Source of the DNA: Bacteroides faecis MAJ27
GTDB lineage: Bacteria > Bacteroidota > Bacteroidia > Bacteroidales > Bacteroidaceae
DNA length: 64,000 nt
Reading direction: 5' to 3'
Assembly: GCF_900106755.1 (NCBI RefSeq)
Contig: NZ_FNNN01000001.1
Coordinates: 124,001 to 188,000, forward strand
In this document: positions 37,398 through 47,900 of the stretch, piece by piece
Numbering within the stretch: position 1 is the first letter of the stretch
Layout of the letters: each line of letters begins with the position of its first letter
Program-made: the position numbers and the translations under genes
Notes under the pieces: model-generated
Database searches by the model: none
Seen by the model: only the letters and a program-made list of their open reading frames with translations
What the model was told of the DNA's origin: nothing

Positions 37398-40300
37398 ATG
37401 CCTAAAGGAATGAAAAACATGCGCACTTTGCTGCTAATGATTTTCGCAGCATTATCGCTCAGCGTATCAGCGCAGACTATTACCTTAAATGGTAATGTGA
37501 AAGACACAACCGGAGAGCCGATTATCGGTGCTTCCATCGTAGAAAAAGGAAATACTACCAATGGTACAATCACCAACCTGGACGGTAATTTCTCTCTAAA
37601 GGTTCCTGCTAACGCAACTGTCGTCATTTCATATATTGGTATGAAAACGCAGGAAATCGCAATCAAAGGAAAAAGCAAAATTGACGTTACACTATCAGAC
37701 GATGCGAAAGCATTGGATGAAGTTGTCGTTATCGGTTACGGTACCGCCAAACGTAAAGACATTACAGGATCAGTAGCATCAGTCAATTCAGAAACTTTAG
37801 CAGCTATTCCTGTTGCATCTGCCACGGAAGCATTGCAAGGGAAAATGGCTGGTGTACAAATTACAACTACAGAAGGTTCTCCTGATGCACAGATGAGTAT
37901 TCGTGTACGCGGAGGCGGTTCAATCACTCAAAGTAATGAGCCTTTATTTATTGTAGACGGATTTCCTGTAGAAAGTATCTCAGATATTCCACCTACAGAT
38001 ATTGAATCAATCGATGTATTGAAAGACGCTTCTTCAACTGCTATCTACGGTGCACGTGGTGCTAATGGTGTAATTATTGTTACTACCAAGAGTGGTAAAG
38101 AAGGAAAAGTCAGTGTTAGTTACAATGCTTATTATGCGTGGAAAAAAGTAGCAAAAACATTAGATGTACTTTCCGCAAGCGATTATACCAAATGGCAGTA
38201 TGAACTGGCTCAACTAACAAATAAGAATGATGATTATATCAAGTATTTTGGGAATTATCAAGACCTTGACATGTATGACAACGTAGCTACCAATGACTGG
38301 CAGGATTTAACTTTCGGACGTACCGGACATTCATTTAATCACAATCTCAGCATCAACGGTGGTAGCGATAAGTTCAAATATTCGTTCAGTTACTCTCATA
38401 TTGACGATAAAGCTATCATGCAAATGTCTGACTATGCACGTGATAACCTCAATTTAAAGTTGAATCATAAGCCTCTGAAGAACGTTTCTTTAGATTTCTC
38501 AGCACGCTTTTCCAAAACAAAAATCAATGGTGGAGGTTCCAATGACGCCAACAGTTCATTGAACACAGACAAACGTCTGAAATATTCTTTGTTGTATACT
38601 CCATATCCTGTACCTGGTATCTCTGATGCACTCAATGCAGACGAAGAAGATGCCAATTCTCTATTGATAAATCCGTTAATCTCCCTAAGAGATAATGACA
38701 CCCGCAAAGAACGTATCAACTATAACCTTGCCGGCTCTATCACTTGGGAAATAATCAAAGATTTAAAACTAAAAGCAGAAGTTGGTTATGACGATTATCG
38801 AAACAATGCAGACCGCTATTATGGTGTGACTACCTACTATGTAAGAAATAACGTGGACGATGAGGATAAAAGCAAGCCTGCTATTTCTTTCACCCGTGGT
38901 ACAAGAACTGCCTTCCGCAGTACAAACACCTTAAGTTATGACTTCAAGAAGTTCTTTAAGAATAACAAAAACCATTTAAATCTGCTGGCCGGTCAGGAAT
39001 ATATTGTCACCAGGGAGAGAGAATTAAGAAATGTTGTACATGGTTTCCCGACTGAATATACGGCAGACGACTGCATCAACTATTCTACAAAAGGAAATCC
39101 ATATGAAGTGACCAATTATGGTTATCCGGATGATGTATTGTTCTCATTCTTCGGACGCGCAAACTATGACTTTGACAGCAAATACTTGTTTAGCGCTACT
39201 TTCCGTGCCGATGGTTCTTCGAAGTTTGCCAAAGGTAACCAATGGGGATTCTTCCCATCTGCTGCCGTCGCATGGCGTATATCTTCCGAATCATTTATGG
39301 AGAATACCAAAAATTGGTTGGATGACTTAAAGCTCCGATTCAGCTATGGTACAGCCGGAAACAATAATATTCCCTCGGGACAGATCTCTCAATTGTATGA
39401 ATTAAATAAAACTCCATGGATCAATGGTGTCAATTCCTATATTGCTCCAAGCAAATACATGGCAAACAGCGATCTCACATGGGAAACGACCATTACAAGA
39501 AATGTTGGTTTGGATTTCACCACTTTAGGAGGCAGATTAAGCGGAACAATTGAAGGCTACTGGAATAATACAAAAGACCTGTTAATTATGTTCCCTACAT
39601 CCGGAACTGGTTATAACTACCAATACCGTAACATGGGCGAGACAGAAAACAAAGGTCTTGAAGCCAGCGTCAACTGGGTAGCCGTTGATAAAAAGAATTT
39701 CGGTCTGAGCATTGGTGCCAATATCAGTTTTAATAAAAACAAGATCAAATCTCTCGGTTCTTTACAGAAGCTAACTAACGAACAAGCACAATCTTATTGG
39801 GCTTCAACAGAGATAGGTCAGGATTTCTTGCCGGAAGTAGGTGGTTCTGTTGGAAAAATGTATGGTTATGTAAGTGCCGGACGTTATGAAGTTTCTGATT
39901 TTGAAAGTTATGATGCAACAACCGACACCTGGACTCTAAAGAAAGATATCAACAAATCTTCTGCCGTAGGAACTGCGCGCCCGGGTATGATGAAACTAAA
40001 AGATTTGGATAATAGTGGAGATGCGAATGGTGAAAAAGATAAAACGATCATTGGCGATGCCAATCCCCTGCATACAGGCGGGTTCAATATCAATGCCCGC
40101 TTATATGGTTTCGACTTGGCAGCCAACTTTACATGGAGTTATGGTAACGATATCTATAACGCCAATAAGATCGAAACCACTTCTACTTCCAAGTACTTAT
40201 ATAGAAACATGACTTCTGAAATGTCCGCAGCAAAACGTTGGACTAATATTGACGGAAACGGCAATTTGGTAACAGACATGAACCAATTGGCGCAAATGAA

Positions 40301-40619
40301 CGAGAACACCACCATGTGGTCACCTTACATGAGCAAATTCGTATTCTCGGATTGGGCTGTTGAAGACGGTTCTTACCTTCGTCTGAGCACTTTGACATTG
40401 GGATACACTCTGCCTGTCCATCTAACCAAGAAAGTTGGAATCAACAACCTTCGTTTCTATGTAACGGGATACAATCTGTTCTGTATCACGGGATATAGCG
40501 GTTACGATCCGGAAGTTTCTACTTGCCGCAGAAATGGCAGCCAACTGACTCCGGGTGTAGACTATTCAGCATATCCTAAGAGCCGTCAGTTTGTAATCGG
40601 TTTGAACCTTAATTTTTAA
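37398..40619 (+). CDS. SusC-like TonB-dependent outer-membrane transporter, module 2
   Basis: 1073 residues: signal peptide (MRTLLLMIFAALSLSVSAQ), carboxypeptidase-regulatory-like domain (LNGNVKDTTGEPIIGASIV), TonB-box-like segment (DEVVVIGYGTAKRKDITGS), plug (ALQGKMAGVQI, SIDVLKDASSTAIYGARGANG) and beta-barrel with typical SusC blocks (FFGRANYDFDSKYLFSATFR, WGFFPSAAVAWRIS) ending in FVIGLNLNF. It imports oligosaccharides with the SusD at 40639, 19 bp downstream. It is only distantly similar to the module-1 SusC, so the pairs probably take different pectin fragments. In-frame ATGs at 37410 and 37419 could also be used; 37398 was kept because it has ACAAAAG in front. First gene of a three-gene operon. 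Confidence 0.95.
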   Translation: MPKGMKNMRTLLLMIFAALSLSVSAQTITLNGNVKDTTGEPIIGASIVEKGNTTNGTITNLDGNFSLKVPANATVVISYIGMKTQEIAIKGKSKIDVTLSDDAKALDEVVVIGYGTAKRKDITGSVASVNSETLAAIPVASATEALQGKMAGVQITTTEGSPDAQMSIRVRGGGSITQSNEPLFIVDGFPVESISDIPPTDIESIDVLKDASSTAIYGARGANGVIIVTTKSGKEGKVSVSYNAYYAWKKVAKTLDVLSASDYTKWQYELAQLTNKNDDYIKYFGNYQDLDMYDNVATNDWQDLTFGRTGHSFNHNLSINGGSDKFKYSFSYSHIDDKAIMQMSDYARDNLNLKLNHKPLKNVSLDFSARFSKTKINGGGSNDANSSLNTDKRLKYSLLYTPYPVPGISDALNADEEDANSLLINPLISLRDNDTRKERINYNLAGSITWEIIKDLKLKAEVGYDDYRNNADRYYGVTTYYVRNNVDDEDKSKPAISFTRGTRTAFRSTNTLSYDFKKFFKNNKNHLNLLAGQEYIVTRERELRNVVHGFPTEYTADDCINYSTKGNPYEVTNYGYPDDVLFSFFGRANYDFDSKYLFSATFRADGSSKFAKGNQWGFFPSAAVAWRISSESFMENTKNWLDDLKLRFSYGTAGNNNIPSGQISQLYELNKTPWINGVNSYIAPSKYMANSDLTWETTITRNVGLDFTTLGGRLSGTIEGYWNNTKDLLIMFPTSGTGYNYQYRNMGETENKGLEASVNWVAVDKKNFGLSIGANISFNKNKIKSLGSLQKLTNEQAQSYWASTEIGQDFLPEVGGSVGKMYGYVSAGRYEVSDFESYDATTDTWTLKKDINKSSAVGTARPGMMKLKDLDNSGDANGEKDKTIIGDANPLHTGGFNINARLYGFDLAANFTWSYGNDIYNANKIETTSTSKYLYRNMTSEMSAAKRWTNIDGNGNLVTDMNQLAQMNENTTMWSPYMSKFVFSDWAVEDGSYLRLSTLTLGYTLPVHLTKKVGINNLRFYVTGYNLFCITGYSGYDPEVSTCRRNGSQLTPGVDYSAYPKSRQFVIGLNLNF

Positions 40620-40638
40620 TCAGTAAAACTAGTAAGTA

Positions 40639-42459
40639 ATGAAAAAAATATTATATACCGCATTAGCAGCATCACTATTTGCTTTTTCTTCTTGTGATGA
40701 CATATTAGATACTTCCAAAAAGTCATCTATGGAAAAGACAGAAGTTTTTTCTAACGAGGCTTTGGTCAATGATGTAGTGATGGGATTGCACCAGTCATTC
40801 GGTGAAACAAACTCTTATCGCGGACGTTATATTGCCTACTTCGGAGTCAATAGCGACTGTGAAATTTGGAACAATACGGGTAAAAAAGGAGCTTTCACTG
40901 ATAAAGAAGGAGCCTTGGTAACATATAATGCCACTACCGATAATCAATACATGAATACGGACAACAACGTTTGGGCCAAACTTTATGAAGCCATAGAACG
41001 CGCAAACAGCGCTATAACCGGTATGGACGAGTACAGCGATATGAGCAGCACCAATATGCGCCAATTTTACGGTGAACTATTGACCTTAAGAGCTTTTATC
41101 TATTTCGATCTGATTAAAGCGTTCGGTGATGTCCCTGCCCGTTTTGAGCCCAACACCACAGAAACGATCGACTTGCCTAAAACCGACCGTATGGTTATCA
41201 TGAGAAGACTGTTGGACGACTTACTTACAGCACAAGACTACGTAGGCTGGCCTAACGAGAACAGTTTTACTAAATCAACAGAACGAGTGAGCCAAACCTT
41301 CACTAAAGGATTACGCGCGCGGATTGCATTATTTGCGGCTGGTTACTCACAACATCCGGATGGAATCCGTTACAATACAGAGGATGCAACAGAAAGACAG
41401 GAACTATATACAATTGCAAAAAATGAATGTCTGGACATCATCAGCAAAGGCTATAACACATTAGGCACATTTGAAGCTAACTTTAAAGCACTATGTGCTG
41501 AAGGAACAATTGCAGGAGCAGAATCTATTTTCGAGATTCCATTTTCCGCATCCCGTGGACGTGTCATCTACACTTGGGGAGTGAAACACGAAAAGAAAGA
41601 CCAATGGACAAAACTAGCCAAAGGAGGCATAAACGGCCCTATTCCGACTTTGTTTTATGATTATGATGTAGAAGATGTTCGTCGTGATATCACTTGTGTA
41701 CCTTTTAAATGGACAAGTGACAACGATGGAGACATTGCCTGGAAAGCACCCAATAAATGCTGGGGTGGATGGAGTTTTGGTAAAGTTCGTTTCGAGTGGA
41801 TGAACCGTGTAGTTGACTCTTCAAATGATGATGGCATGAACTGGCAAGTAATGCGTATGGCTGATATTTATTTAATGGCAGCAGAAGCTATCAATGAACT
41901 GGAAGGTCCTAAAGGATCGTCTGATGCAGGAAAATATTTGAAAGCAATTCTCGACCGTTCATACCCGGCCGAAAAAGCAAGTGCTATATTAACGAAGGCA
42001 AAAGCCAGTCAGGATGCATTCTTTAACGTAATTGTAGACGAGCGTAAATTTGAATTTGCAGGAGAAGCAATACGCAAAGTCGACCTGATCCGTTGGAATC
42101 TTCTAGGAAGTAAAATGAATGAAGCCAAAGAGAAAATGACACGATTATATAACCGTGAAGGTGAATACGCTGATCTTCCTTTGAAAATCTATTATAATGA
42201 GGGTTTGGATGGAACAGATGCAACTTCCTACAAAATGTATGGATTAAACCATGGAGATACAGATGAAATAGGACAAACATTAGGCTACTCTAAAAGTAAG
42301 GAATGGATTGTACCGAAAGAATCTGCAGATCAGGCTGCTGCTTTGCTGCTTATCGACCAATTGTATGATAACAATCCCGATACCAAGCAATTCTGGCCTA
42401 TCTGGAAAGTATTTATAGACGGAAGTAACGGTGTGCTAACAAACGATTATGACTATTAA
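40639..42459 (+). CDS. SusD-like outer-membrane glycan-binding lipoprotein, module 2
   Basis: The 606-residue lipoprotein (lipobox FAFSSC, Cys19) has the SusD pattern: KLYEAIERANSAI, MRQFYGELLTLRAFIYFDLIKAFGDVP, a central region with several exposed Trp, and the C-terminal block FNVIVDERKFEFAGEAIRKVDLIRW. It forms the surface lid of the SusC at 37398. The next gene starts 13 bp downstream. The ligand is inferred from the pectin enzymes around it. Confidence 0.95.
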   Translation: MKKILYTALAASLFAFSSCDDILDTSKKSSMEKTEVFSNEALVNDVVMGLHQSFGETNSYRGRYIAYFGVNSDCEIWNNTGKKGAFTDKEGALVTYNATTDNQYMNTDNNVWAKLYEAIERANSAITGMDEYSDMSSTNMRQFYGELLTLRAFIYFDLIKAFGDVPARFEPNTTETIDLPKTDRMVIMRRLLDDLLTAQDYVGWPNENSFTKSTERVSQTFTKGLRARIALFAAGYSQHPDGIRYNTEDATERQELYTIAKNECLDIISKGYNTLGTFEANFKALCAEGTIAGAESIFEIPFSASRGRVIYTWGVKHEKKDQWTKLAKGGINGPIPTLFYDYDVEDVRRDITCVPFKWTSDNDGDIAWKAPNKCWGGWSFGKVRFEWMNRVVDSSNDDGMNWQVMRMADIYLMAAEAINELEGPKGSSDAGKYLKAILDRSYPAEKASAILTKAKASQDAFFNVIVDERKFEFAGEAIRKVDLIRWNLLGSKMNEAKEKMTRLYNREGEYADLPLKIYYNEGLDGTDATSYKMYGLNHGDTDEIGQTLGYSKSKEWIVPKESADQAAALLLIDQLYDNNPDTKQFWPIWKVFIDGSNGVLTNDYDY

Positions 42460-42472
42460 TGATGAATGAATT

Positions 42473-44050
42473 ATGAAAAAGAATTATATATATACAGTAT
42501 TATTTAGCCTGATTCTGTCTGCCTTTACAGTAAGCTGTTCAGAACCGGATGACGAAGTCACGACGGGAATATTTGACCGATTATTCTCACCGACAAATGT
42601 AGAAGCTGTTATCCAGAAAAAGACAAATGTAAAGTTTAAATGGACAGCAGTGACAAATGCCACATCATATACGATCGAGCTTTATGAAAATCAAGATATG
42701 ACTTTCGAAGGTACTCCGAAAACATATGAAGGGATTACGGACAACACATATACTGTAGAAGGACTATTGGGTGAAACTCAATATACAGCAAGAATCAGAG
42801 CCTTGAGTGAAGAGATCAATGAATCAAAATGGTCGGCTGTTTCCTTCATGACAGAAGCTGAGAATATCTTCAATTCTGTGAAAGACGAAAATATAGAAGC
42901 ACATGCAGTAACGCTTACATGGGATGCTATTGATGCAACGGCAACCAAAATCGTGCTGAGTGCAGATGGAAAAGCAGACATAACATATACTCTGAAAAGT
43001 ACAGATATAGCCAACAAAAAGGCTTATATAGACGGACTGGAAGAAAGCACATCGTATACAGCCAAGTTATACAATGTAGATAAGCTCCGTGGTACCGTTA
43101 CATTTAAAACAGCCATTGACTTTCAGGGAAAGACTCCTGTATATGAAGGTGATGATCTTGTTACCGTACTCGAAGGAGCAGCAGATGGTGCAAACATCGT
43201 TCTTGTCTCAGGCTCGTTTGTTTTGGGAGATTATGCACTAAACAAATCTGTTATCATCAGTGGTTATGACAAGGCCAATATGCCTACCATCTATGGTCGT
43301 CTACAACCCGAGGCCGGAGCTTCTTCCATAGAAATCAATAATATAATTTTCCGAGGTGACACTCCGGGAGCAGAAGAGTTGGTTTCTAATTTCATAGAGT
43401 TGCAAAGTGGAGCTAATATTTCGACTTTAACAGTCAGCGGTTGCGAAATCAGAAACTATAAGAATCAGATTCTTTACTGTAATGCAACGGCAACTTTAGG
43501 AGCGGCCTTATTTGAGAACTGTTGGGCAGATAATATTACAGGTTCCGGTGGTGACGGCTTCGACCTTCGCGCCAATACGACATTGGGAACATTGACGATC
43601 CAAAACTCAACCTTTAGTAATGGTATACGTACATTCTTACGTTGTAATATGACATCAGCCACTGTAAGCGTCACCAATTGCACTTTCTACAAAGTATGCT
43701 CTTATGATGGCGGCAGCAATAATAATGGATTGTTCTTAATGGATAAGGTTTCTACTTCTACAGGCAAACTAACTGTTGAAAAATGCGTATTCTCACAAAT
43801 CGGTGTCGGAACATTAGGATACTGGGCAAAGAAGGGAAAGATGAAAGCTCAAGCTAGCTATTCAAAAAATTACTACCATGACAGTGCAAACCTATGGGAT
43901 GCAACCAATGGACTTTATACAGATCCGTCAGCATGTAACGCTACAGAAATAGATCCTAAATTCACAAATCCTGAAAGTGGAGATTTCACTGTTGGAGCAG
44001 AAGATATTAAAGATTCCAAAGCTGGTGACCCTAGATGGATTAAAGAATAG
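42473..44050 (+). CDS. Surface lipoprotein with fibronectin-like and beta-helix (DUF4957/DUF5123-type) regions, module 2
   Basis: The 525-residue lipoprotein (lipobox AFTVSC, Cys22) is built like the 25925 protein. Two fibronectin-like domains (KFKWTAVTNATSYTIELYE; ALTWDAID-like AVTLTWDAIDATATKIVL) are followed by a beta-helix with rungs such as IEINNIIFRG, LTVSGCEIRNYKNQILYC, LTIQNSTFSNGIRTFLRC and VSVTNCTFYKV. No lyase residues are evident. It ends the susC operon, where Bacteroides loci usually encode a surface glycan-binding protein. Hence it probably holds pectin at the cell surface next to SusC/D. Family placement is good; binding is inferred. Confidence 0.83.
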   Translation: MKKNYIYTVLFSLILSAFTVSCSEPDDEVTTGIFDRLFSPTNVEAVIQKKTNVKFKWTAVTNATSYTIELYENQDMTFEGTPKTYEGITDNTYTVEGLLGETQYTARIRALSEEINESKWSAVSFMTEAENIFNSVKDENIEAHAVTLTWDAIDATATKIVLSADGKADITYTLKSTDIANKKAYIDGLEESTSYTAKLYNVDKLRGTVTFKTAIDFQGKTPVYEGDDLVTVLEGAADGANIVLVSGSFVLGDYALNKSVIISGYDKANMPTIYGRLQPEAGASSIEINNIIFRGDTPGAEELVSNFIELQSGANISTLTVSGCEIRNYKNQILYCNATATLGAALFENCWADNITGSGGDGFDLRANTTLGTLTIQNSTFSNGIRTFLRCNMTSATVSVTNCTFYKVCSYDGGSNNNGLFLMDKVSTSTGKLTVEKCVFSQIGVGTLGYWAKKGKMKAQASYSKNYYHDSANLWDATNGLYTDPSACNATEIDPKFTNPESGDFTVGAEDIKDSKAGDPRWIKE

Positions 44051-44097
44051 TTCTGATAATCAATAAACCCCAAGTGTCTAAAACAGACACTGCATTA

Positions 44098-44143
44098 TAA
44101 AAAAGATAGCGATGCCCGTATTCAGTATCGCTATCTTTTTTTT
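44098..44143 (+). terminator. Terminator of the module-2 susC operon
   Basis: AAAAAAGATAGCGAT pairs with ATCGCTATCTTTTTTTT around a 13-nt loop, with an eight-T run. A smaller hairpin (AGTGTCT/AGACACT, 44073-44091) lies just before it. Confidence 0.85.
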
Positions 44144-44164
44144 ATGACGCTAAGGCAGTTAGAA

Positions 44165-44740
44165 GTACCTCATTCAAACACATCTTGTACATCTCCCCTT
44201 CGGTTCTTGTACATCTTTTCCTCCAACCTCCTACATCTTTGAGTCCACTCTAGTACATCATCATGGCAACTCTTGTACTTCTCTCGGTTAACTCTAGTAC
44301 AAACTTAGATAGCAAGCCTACTTTACACCTCATACACGAAACCATCAATCATCTACTAAATAAAGTAAGATTCAGAGCATTCAGTCCTTTCAGTTATCTC
44401 TGCAAAGCCCTGACAGAAGGAGATACAGCTGAAAGCAGTGGTTCCAAATGGTGACTTTCAGCATTCAGCTCTTTCAGTTTCAAAAACAGAGCTGGCATTT
44501 ACTCCAATCAGAGGCTCTATTTACTACAAGTAAAAGGTCTGTTTTAATCAAGTAGAGGCTCTATTTATCTCCCCCCTTGTCGCTATCATTCTCACCCCGT
44601 ATGTCAGCAGAGCTTAGCCCGGACGTCAGCAAGGGTAAGCCCGGACGTCAGCAAGCCTGAGCTCGGACACTAGTGAGCCTGAGCTCGGACACTAGTGAGC
44701 CCAAGCCTACATGTTAACTAGCCTTTGCTGCCAAATAGAA
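44165..44740. repeat. Degenerate tandem repeat tract with a 22-bp period
   Basis: The non-coding gap 44051-44959 between convergent genes contains about 26 units of 22 bp. Block A: GTAC or CTAC recurs at 44165, 44187, 44209, 44231, 44253, 44275 and 44297, always 22 bp apart, in units like GTACATCT...TCTT. A middle part (about 44344-44497) is less regular but shares CATTCAG and TTTCAGTT words. Block C: units starting 44498, 44520, 44542 and 44564 share TTTA...AGAGGCTCTA. Block D continues in the same phase (44586 to about 44739) with units around CCCGGACGTCAG and CTCGGACACTAG. The period is not a multiple of three and frames are closed, so it is not coding. There are no identical repeats with unique spacers, so it is not CRISPR. 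Confidence 0.85.
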
Positions 44741-44959
44741 TATATAGTCATCAACCATCAAAGAAAAAAATCCGAAACTACCAATCTGAAAGAACTGAAA
44801 CCACCCCTCCCCTCTCAGAGTACACTCACGCAAGGGTACAAAATTGTGCCTTCAGCCGCTATCGCCTTCTGACAGGGCATTTCCGAAGAAGACTGAAACA
44901 ACTGAACACCGATTATCCAATAAAACTTCTCTGGTACTAAAAGTGCCCAAAAACTCCTG
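44741..44959. other. Non-coding remainder before the HTCS stop
   Basis: I see no gene, clear promoter or strong terminator in these 219 bp. The only words that stand out are CTGAAAGAACTGAAA and GACTGAAACAACTGAA, which echo the middle part of the 22-bp repeat tract. Confidence 0.5.
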
Positions 44960-47900
44960 TCACCGTCCCACTTTTTCCCGATACTCCGTCGGAGTCATAC
45001 CGACCTGTGCCTTAAAGCATTTACTGAAATAACGCGGATCATTAATACCGACCATATAAGAAATCTGAGTCATATTAAACTCTCCCGTTTCAATTAACTG
45101 TGCAGCACGCTTGATGCGCATTTCCTTTATGAACTCGATAGGGGCCAGTCCCGTAAGCGTTTTCAACTTCTTGAAGAACACCGAACGACTGACAGCCAAC
45201 TCACGAACCAAATCATCCACCACCAATTCTCCGTTATCCATATTCTGCTCCATCAGTTCAACCAGCTTATCCATAAACTTACGATCGTTAGGAGACATTT
45301 CCGGCATTACAGGCTTTTCTGCCACACCACTCTCCGACTCCGACCCGGTAACTTCATGACCGGATAAAACCTCTTCCTGAACACCCGGAACTTCAGATAC
45401 CATCACATGTGTCAGACTATCACGATAGAAATTCTGAAGTTTCTTGCGCTGTATCAGCAAGTTCTCCACACGGGCCTGAAGATAAGTAGCACTAAAAGGC
45501 TTGGTTATATAATCATCCGCTCCATATTCCAGCCCTTCCAGCTTACTTTCTATGGTTGTCTTGGCAGTCAGCAGAATAATAGGGATGTGGCTGGTCGTCA
45601 TATCCGCACGGAGCTCACGCGTCATTTCGATACCATCTTTCTCCGGCATCATCACGTCACTGATGATAATGTCCGGCAGATACTTCAAAGCCTTATTCCA
45701 TCCTTCCATACCGTCAGAAGCCTCTACCACCCGATAGGTTGAAGCAAAAATACCACGTAAGAAAGAACGTAATTCCTGATTATCCTCCACCAGCAACATG
45801 AGTTCTTTCGAACTGCTTTCCTCAGCCTCTTCTTCAGCGACAGATATCTCCAAACTAGGTGCATCTACGATAGCAGCTTCTGTCTGAAGCGAAGAATTAG
45901 CGATATCCACAATACGTTCCATACTCAGCGGAACAGCCGAATCGTCGAGAATAAACTCTACTGCACTATTATAATGCTCTTTTCCCTTCAGAAAATCAAC
46001 TTTGAAACAACTTCCTTCCCCCAAACGGCTATCAACGGAAATCGTAGCCTTGTGCATTTCTACCAGTTCCTTTACCAAAGAAAGACCGATTCCGGAACTT
46101 GCCTGATTGAATATATTCTTATCTACCAAATTCTCAAAGCGTACAAAGAGAGACTTACGTTTGTTTTCGGCAATACCAATTCCCTGATCTTGCACACCAA
46201 CCGATACCGTGCCCTCATCTTCGCGGATAAAAACGGTAATCATTTTCCCGTTAGGCGTATATTTAAAGGCGTTGGACAGAAGATTAAATACAATCTTTTC
46301 AAACTTATCAGCGTCTACCCAAAGGTTCAAAGCCTCCTTCTCCGTCTGGAAGAGGAAATCGATATGATGCTCCTCCGCCACTGATTCAAAATTGTCCATA
46401 ATCTTACGGACAAAGGCTACCACATTCAACTGTTGCACCTGCATCTTCATCTTCTTATTCTGAATCTTACGGAAGTCCAGAATCTGATTCACAAGGCGAA
46501 GCATACGATTGGTATTCCGCTCCACCACTACCAGCTGCTCCCGTGCATCAGCCGGCAACTTATCATTCTTCAGCACTTGTTCTACCGGACCCGCAATCAA
46601 CGTCAGAGGAGTACGGAGCTCGTGAGATATATTCGTAAAGAAACGTAGCTTAATATCAGAGATCTGTTGTTCGACAGACACTTCGTGCTTCAAACGATAA
46701 ATGGTAAACAGGATATAAACCGCAACGAAAATAATCAATAATACAAAGCAGACATACAGCACATACGCTAAAGGCGTCTCCCAAAAAGAAGGGAGAATCG
46801 TGATATTCAAAATGCGCTCATTGTCCACCCACACCCCGTCACTATTGGTAGAACGGACACGAAATACATAATCTCCCTTCGGCAAGTTGGTATAGGTCAC
46901 ACTTCTTTGCCGGTCGGCAAAAGTCCACTGCTTCTCGAAACCATCGAGAATGTACGCATACTGTATATTCTGCGGATTCGTATAATCGAGCGCAGCATAC
47001 TGAACTGAAAAGATATTCTCATCATGAGAAAGCACCAGTTCGTGTGTATCATCCAAATCGACTTTCAATATGGATTTCTCTCCCGGAATCACATCTTCAT
47101 TCGCCACCATCAGCTTGGAAAAGACGACAGGAGGCACATAACTGCTCTTCCGTATAGAATCCGGACTAAACATGAATAATCCGTTACTGGTTCCAAACAA
47201 CATATCCCCACCGGATGTCAGCGTAGAGGCCGCCTCGCTGAAACGTACCCGGAAACTGATACTGCGTTCATCGTAATTCTCAAAACGCTCGCCGGATGGG
47301 ACAAACTTACAGATTCCATTTTCTGTACTGATCCAGAGATTCTGTTTATGATCTTCACGGATAGAAAGCAGGACGTCCGAAGAAAGTCCGTCGAGCACTG
47401 AGTAGGATTTAAATTCACCGTGACCGTCTTCGCTGATAGAAATCAGTTTATTCAGTCCCCCACCGAAAGTTGCCAGATAAAGTTCCTTCTGCCGGGTAGC
47501 GATGATCCAGTGCACATCATTATTGCTCAGACTCTTCGTGTCATTCGGGACACGAGAGAAATGGTGGAACTGAATATCTTCCGGCTTCTCGAAGTTCTCG
47601 TCAAAAGCAACGGCTCCCGTAGTAGTACCTACCCAAAGTCGTCCGTTATTATCTGAAGTGATAAAACGCGTTTTGTAACAGACATCAATGGGATATCCTT
47701 TCAGATTATTCCGGTGATTGATAAAGATTGTCTCCCCTTTTTCTCCCTGGGCAATATAGTTGATACCACCTGCAAAAGTTGCTGCCCAGATGCGACCATG
47801 ATGATCTTCGTAAACACAATATACATTGTTATCACTCAGACTGTACATATCGTTGGCGTCATGCTGATAACGAGTCAGTTTGTAAGACATACCCGTAGCA

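Noticed and set aside
44263..44454. 63-codon open frame in the repeat tract
   Set aside because: It runs through degenerate 22-bp repeats in an arbitrary frame and has no ribosome site.
44165..44740. Possible CRISPR array in the repeat tract
   Set aside because: Units are contiguous 22-bp degenerate copies with no constant repeat and variable spacer, and no cas gene is in the window.
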